Shown here one piece after another: positions 60,169 through 64,000 of a stretch of 64,000 nt of DNA. A program made the position numbers and the translations under genes. The first letter of the stretch is position 1; each line of letters begins with the position of its first letter. Below the pieces are notes generated by a model that was not told the DNA's origin, made no database searches, and saw nothing but the letters and a program-made list of their open reading frames with translations. Origin of the DNA: Bacteroidota bacterium (GTDB lineage Bacteria; Bacteroidota; Bacteroidia; Palsa-965); NCBI GenBank assembly GCA_016194975.1, contig JACQAM010000004.1, positions 1 to 64,000 of the forward strand. Direction: 5' to 3'.

Positions 60169-60224
60169 GGAAATGAAAAGCGGCCTCGCACAATGATAAT
60201 GGGCTATGAAAAGAAAAAATCTTT

Positions 60225-61148
60225 TCAGAAATTTCCCCAGTTCTTCAGCTCATCAGTAGTCCACAATTCCGGGAAAAATATTCGGCGTTGATGCGAAGGA
60301 TGCAGGTATTTTTTCCATTCACTTCCACCGGTTGCCGGTTTCACGAGCCCGCCTGATTCGAGGTAATGCTCGGCAGTTTTCAAATGAGCCAGCGGCCACA
60401 CCACGTTGTAAGTATGATCGAAATCGCGTAACGCTTTTTCGAGCGATTTCTTTTCTCCATTCATCGCAAGAAATTTCCGGTACACATTCCGGTTCTTCAT
60501 TTTCTCTGCCGTGAACTTGAGCGCATTTTCATATTTTTCTTCGAAGAGAATCAGCGTCTGTGTTTTTTCGCCGGTTTTCCGGTCGAGTCCTGCGTCTTTC
60601 CAATACAATTCTCCAAAAATTTTATCAAGATCAGAATCATTCTCTATTTTATTCTTCACACGATGATTCAACAACAATAAAATATCGGTACACATCAGTT
60701 CTATGAAACGGAACTGTACACTCTGGAATCCGCTTGCGGGCGCGAGTGCGAGACGGAATTCATTGTACTGATCGTAATCCATTCCTTCACGCATCACGCT
60801 GAAAGAAGCAGTTAGAATTCCGGCATAACGATTCACACGTTCGATCTTCGTCTGAAAAAAATCCATTGTGATCTCCTCTGCATTCACCACCTGCTCGAGC
60901 TCATGCACAATGAGTTTTAAAATAAGTTCCGTCACCTGGTGATACATGATGAAAATAGTTTCATCGGGATAATCCGTGCGCGGGCGCTGCAGCGACAATA
61001 AAGTTTCGAGCTGAACGTAATCCCAGTACGTAACGGGTTTCTGATAAGAAAATCCTTTCAGGAAAGATCCCGCATCCTGTCCGAGTGCTTCGTACTTCTC
61101 TTCAATTTTCTTTAACGTGTCGAGGTGTTCTTTCTTGAAATCGGTCAT
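60225..61148 (-). CDS. kynA: Tryptophan 2,3-dioxygenase
   Basis: 307 residues from ATG 61148 (MTDFKKEHLDTLKKIEEKY). The frame is open from TTG 61172, but that lies next to a TATTTTGA promoter-like box. Heme enzyme opening tryptophan to N-formylkynurenine. Motifs: YWDYVQLETLLSLQ, ETIFIMYHQVTELILKLIVHE (distal His), QYNEFRLALAPASGFQSVQFRFIE (substrate Arg) and WPLAHLKTAEHYL (heme-ligand His). First step of the kynurenine pathway, which would give NAD or be used for tryptophan catabolism. The rest of the pathway is not in the window. Confidence 0.95.
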   Translation of the reverse strand: MTDFKKEHLDTLKKIEEKYEALGQDAGSFLKGFSYQKPVTYWDYVQLETLLSLQRPRTDYPDETIFIMYHQVTELILKLIVHELEQVVNAEEITMDFFQTKIERVNRYAGILTASFSVMREGMDYDQYNEFRLALAPASGFQSVQFRFIELMCTDILLLLNHRVKNKIENDSDLDKIFGELYWKDAGLDRKTGEKTQTLILFEEKYENALKFTAEKMKNRNVYRKFLAMNGEKKSLEKALRDFDHTYNVVWPLAHLKTAEHYLESGGLVKPATGGSEWKKYLHPSHQRRIFFPELWTTDELKNWGNF

Positions 61149-61215
61149 TGGAATTTTATTAAACGATTTCAAAATACGGAAATAAGATGGTCAATGGCAA
61201 ATGATAATTATCAGG

Positions 61216-61328
61216 GAGTACGAAATACGAAATCCTGAATTAATTCGGGAAAAAATCTATTGGGGAACACAGATTTTGTATTCATCTGTATTACGTAACT
61301 TTTAGTAGCATTTTCGTATTTCGTACTC
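61216..61328. repeat. Foldback with GAGTACGAAATACGAAA arms
   Basis: Perfect 17-bp arms at 61216-61232 and 61312-61328, loop about 79 bp, with inner words CCTGAATTAATTCGGG that can form a small hairpin. Lies between kynA and the DUF3108 gene. Same architecture as 32672-32759. Confidence 0.75.
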
Positions 61329-62114
61329 TTATTTCACCATGTTCAGCGAGGAATACAATCCGCTGGTGGACATCAGATCAAGTTTGATGGAGCCAACGAG
61401 AATTTCTCCTTCTGCGCGCACGGGAACATGATCGCTGTCGTCGCTGATCCAGAGCCGGAGATCGTCTTCGCTTTTAAACACGCGCCCCTTCTGAACGACC
61501 GGACAAAATTTAAGACAATTGATCTGGCCGAGATCGGAGTCGATGGATTCTTTGCCGAGATATTTTATTTTGAGATCCCAAATTTCATCGTCAATAAAAG
61601 TTTTCACTTCGAAGAGATCTCCTTTTTTCGCTTTTGAAAAATCCATAGTACGCGCATAATAAAATGCAGAAAGCATATCCTGGATATATTTCGGAACGGT
61701 GAGCGATTTCCCATTGGAATTTACTTTTCCGCCGTTGTGATCATAGGTTTGATTCTGTTTGATCTTGAATCCGCCTTCATCCACATTGCGCAGAAAAAGC
61801 CACGGCATGAGCGCATCTTCATCCATATACGATTCATAACGATCACGCACTTTGAAAAACCAATCGAATCCGCCTTTGGATTCACCCGTTCCGACAACGT
61901 GAAGTGTATGACGATCGTTGATGACTTTATCATCGTAATTCACATTGAGTATCGCTTCACCGGCATTTACTGCGCCGTAATGCACGCGATATTTCAATTC
62001 TTCACCGCGCTTGAAAGCGATGTTGGAAATTTTACGATACGTAGTTGCGTCCTGTGCATTTGAAATGCAGGGAAACAATCCGAAGAGTAGCGGGAAAATG
62101 AGGATGCGTTTCAT
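61329..62114 (-). CDS. DUF3108-domain secreted protein
   Basis: 261 residues, signal peptide (ILIFPLLFGLFPCISNAQ). DUF3108 pattern: AFKRGEELKYRVHYGAVNAGEAILNV, GTGESKGGFDWFFKVRDRYESYMDED, DMLSAFYYARTMDF and LRLWISDDSDHVPVRAEGEI.VGSIKLDL. Periplasmic beta-rich protein whose role is not known; the family is found near cell-envelope genes. Confidence 0.88.
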   Translation of the reverse strand: MKRILIFPLLFGLFPCISNAQDATTYRKISNIAFKRGEELKYRVHYGAVNAGEAILNVNYDDKVINDRHTLHVVGTGESKGGFDWFFKVRDRYESYMDEDALMPWLFLRNVDEGGFKIKQNQTYDHNGGKVNSNGKSLTVPKYIQDMLSAFYYARTMDFSKAKKGDLFEVKTFIDDEIWDLKIKYLGKESIDSDLGQINCLKFCPVVQKGRVFKSEDDLRLWISDDSDHVPVRAEGEILVGSIKLDLMSTSGLYSSLNMVK

Positions 62115-62164
62115 GATTCAATAGCGTTTGATGGTATAACTTCAAACCCTGTGCCATCGTGTTT

Positions 62165-63670
62165 TCAATGGGCGAATTTCAGAACAATTTGCTGCCCGTT
62201 TATCACTCCTTTAAAGATATACAATCCTGCCGGGAGTTCGTTTACAGGCACTTGTATAACGTTCCCATTGGCAGAAAAAATACCTTCGTTTAATAAGCGG
62301 CCGCTTAAATCAGTTATCTGGTACGATATCGCCGCATTCACAGGAAAACCAAAATCGATATTCAGAATGTCAATCGCCGGATCGGGCCACGCTTTAGCAT
62401 GAATAAAATTAATTTCTTTTTCACCCAGGATCACCGACCAGTCGTTGGGAGTTCCCCATGTTTCTGTTCCTTTTGAAAAATAAAGTAAATAATAATCGAG
62501 AAAACAAGTTGCAGATCCATCGTGCCCTGCCACTTGTCCTACACCATCTGCAAATGTCATATCGATCCCGTCACACATATCAGGATACACAGTAAAATCA
62601 AAACAATGATCGGCAGAATTATATCCCCATCCCCACGCGCGGTCCGCGAATTCTTTTTGCATCCGGCCGTTGTACAAAGAATTATTGTAAGGAAAATCAG
62701 GATATTTCCATTCGAAAAATCCGGCAGCAGTATCCGGCGGGTTCACCAATTCGATGGGTTGATCAGGAAAATAATTCAGGCTGTCGAGCTGCGATAAAAT
62801 GTAAGTGACATTCACCGCTTGATTCATGTGCTGGCCCTGGATGACGTTCCCCATCTTCCTGCAATAATTTTCATTGAATGTGTAAGTGATCGTATCGTTG
62901 TTGGCAGAAATATTTTTTGCAATAACAACTCGCGTGTACCATTGATCCAAATTCGGAAATTGTGTAGCATCTGTATTACTTGCGATAAGAAAATCAAACT
63001 GGTCGCCGATGTTGAAATTAAAAATATCCGCAGCCGTCACAATTCTAATTCCTTCCTGCGGATTGGTCATTCCTGCGAGACGATACGCATTTGTGTCATT
63101 GGGAAAATCGCGCCAGTTGTAACCGAGGATCATTCCATGATCTTTTGCCGACTGAATATATTTTCCGTTGAAGAGCGATGCGATCGGATTTCCGGCAGCA
63201 TCACGCAATTGCAGTTGCATTGTTTTTACAGAATCGGGAACGCCGATAATATTCTGCTGCGCAACAGAAATAATATTTCCGTGAAGCGTGTCGCCATTCT
63301 GGAATGGAACAATGAATCCGTCCTGTCCATTGGCCGCCGAAGGAAAAAACCAGATGCTGTCGCCGGCTGAACTTACAAAACAGGTTTTTCCGTTGCTCAA
63401 CTGAAAAATATTTTTTCCTGCCCAGCCGGTGTCGCTTATGTAAAGACAACCCATGGAAAGAAAATTGGCAATATCGCGCCGGTAATCGGTGTAGCAGGTA
63501 AAATTTCCCAGTGTGAAAGAGGTATCGGGCCGAATGGACTGAACATGATATTGCGTGGAATAATCATGCAGGAGAAAGAATGCAGTTCTACCGGGAACAT
63601 AAGCATTGTAATTCTGCGCAGAAATGCAGATGGAAACGAACAGGAAAATGAAGAGTAAATTTTTTTTCAT
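62165..63670 (-). CDS. T9SS-secreted protein of unknown function
   Basis: 501 residues with signal peptide (LLFIFLFVSICISAQ). The middle region (QYHVQSIRPDTSFTLG, YTFNENYCRKMGNVIQGQHM and GWGYNSADHCFDFTVYPDMCDG) belongs to no family I recognise. It ends in a T9SS sorting domain of the shorter type (IDILNIDFGFPVNAAISYQI ... AGLYIFKGVING). Tandem with a paralogue cut by the window end: they share WGTP.DWSV.LG before the sorting domain. Confidence 0.8.
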   Translation of the reverse strand: MKKNLLFIFLFVSICISAQNYNAYVPGRTAFFLLHDYSTQYHVQSIRPDTSFTLGNFTCYTDYRRDIANFLSMGCLYISDTGWAGKNIFQLSNGKTCFVSSAGDSIWFFPSAANGQDGFIVPFQNGDTLHGNIISVAQQNIIGVPDSVKTMQLQLRDAAGNPIASLFNGKYIQSAKDHGMILGYNWRDFPNDTNAYRLAGMTNPQEGIRIVTAADIFNFNIGDQFDFLIASNTDATQFPNLDQWYTRVVIAKNISANNDTITYTFNENYCRKMGNVIQGQHMNQAVNVTYILSQLDSLNYFPDQPIELVNPPDTAAGFFEWKYPDFPYNNSLYNGRMQKEFADRAWGWGYNSADHCFDFTVYPDMCDGIDMTFADGVGQVAGHDGSATCFLDYYLLYFSKGTETWGTPNDWSVILGEKEINFIHAKAWPDPAIDILNIDFGFPVNAAISYQITDLSGRLLNEGIFSANGNVIQVPVNELPAGLYIFKGVINGQQIVLKFAH

Positions 63671-63682
63671 GCGAATGAATTT

Positions 63683-64000
63683 TCATTTCACAAAACGAAG
63701 CGTTGTTTTTCCCTGCGAGTTGATGATCGTAATAAAATAAGTTCCATTTGCCAGTGTAGAAATATCAAGCGGAAAATTATTTCCCGGAACAATTCCTGTT
63801 GCTACTCTTTCACCGAAAACATTTTCAAGTTCATAAATAGAATTTGTTGTACTTCCGTCGAAAGAAATATTGATCACACCGGTTGCAGGAACAGGATATA
63901 CATGAATATTATTTTTATGAATTGAAATTTCATTGGTTCCGAGCAGCACGCTCCAGTCGAAAGGTGTTCCCCATTGTTCAGGATTTTTCTGAAACCAGTT
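63683..64000 (-). CDS. T9SS-secreted protein, C-terminal part only (gene continues past window)
   Basis: The stop is at 63683 and the frame is open to the end of the window (upstream residues NWFQKNPEQWGTPFDWSVLLG are still in frame), so the start lies beyond 64000. The visible part is a linker and a complete T9SS sorting domain (IHVYPVPATGVINISFDG ... NGTYFITIINSQG). It is homologous to the same region of the 62165 gene. The two genes are 12 bp apart. Confidence 0.85.
   Translation of the reverse strand, partial: NWFQKNPEQWGTPFDWSVLLGTNEISIHKNNIHVYPVPATGVINISFDGSTTNSIYELENVFGERVATGIVPGNNFPLDISTLANGTYFITIINSQGKTTLRFVK

Noticed and set aside
1-64000. tRNA, rRNA or CRISPR
   Set aside because: No T-loop GTTCRANNC cloverleaf, rRNA or short identical repeat array noticed by eye; a tRNAscan or CRISPR finder run would be decisive.

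Overview
The window looks like a Bacteroidota chromosome, probably a gliding or T9SS-secreting lineage near Flavobacteriia, Chitinophagia or Sphingobacteriia. The evidence: several secreted proteins end in the type IX secretion C-terminal sorting domain (YPNP...G.Y). SprB-type adhesin repeats are present. Several promoters carry the Bacteroidota -7 box TAnnTTTG and there are no Shine-Dalgarno sites. Bacteroidota-restricted families (DUF6427, DUF6341, DUF5686, four-helix-bundle) and the yicC-gmk-nadD order are also present. I saw no rRNA, tRNA, CRISPR array or complete insertion sequence.

Layout. 1-1.5 kb: two MORN-like repeat genes sharing a perfect 116-bp repeat; the first is cut by the window edge and the second is broken. 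1.7-9.7 kb: cysS, an M28 lipoprotein peptidase, a 123-bp MITE-like element, polA and secreted proteins of unknown role. 9.8-18.8 kb: a secreted M43 protease, an SDR, a second MITE copy, a MetB-type PLP enzyme, a TPR/SpoIIE phosphatase, an ArsC-like protein, a secreted cyclophilin and an EamA transporter. 18.9-21.9 kb: yicC, a four-helix-bundle gene bracketed by inverted repeats, gmk, nadD. 22-27.5 kb: two tandem SprB-repeat exoproteins. 27.6-33.3 kb: purQ, DUF6427, DUF6341, purD, a candidate small RNA, a YHYH exoprotein and a lipoprotein MsrB.

33.4-45.4 kb is one long minus-strand nuo operon, nuoA-B-C-D-H-I-J-K-L-M-N. It has no nuoE, F or G. Divergent from it lie a 2[4Fe-4S] ferredoxin and korAB (2-oxoacid:ferredoxin oxidoreductase). 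Together these suggest a complex I fed by reduced ferredoxin rather than NADH. Between nuoH and nuoI sits an AT-rich two-gene cassette, an AAA/ABC-type ATPase plus a DUF4276 protein. It resembles two-gene OLD/PARIS/AbiL-like defence systems and is fitted into the operon with almost no spacer. I regard this as the most interesting locus.

48.8-50.8 kb: an ECF sigma factor and a membrane protein with three anti-sigma-like repeats. 50.8-52.5 kb is a small accessory patch: a dispersed-looking spacer, a TM/coiled-coil protein, a relic of an M16 peptidase tail, HicBA and a possible transposase fragment. 52.5-64 kb: an inactive M16 paralogue, a 7TMR-DISM/SpoIIE phosphatase, an active M16 peptidase, a DUF5686 outer-membrane protein, tryptophan 2,3-dioxygenase, a DUF3108 protein and two tandem T9SS cargo genes, the last cut by the window end. 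Many spacers carry short foldback repeats built from ACGAATT/TACGAAA-like words.
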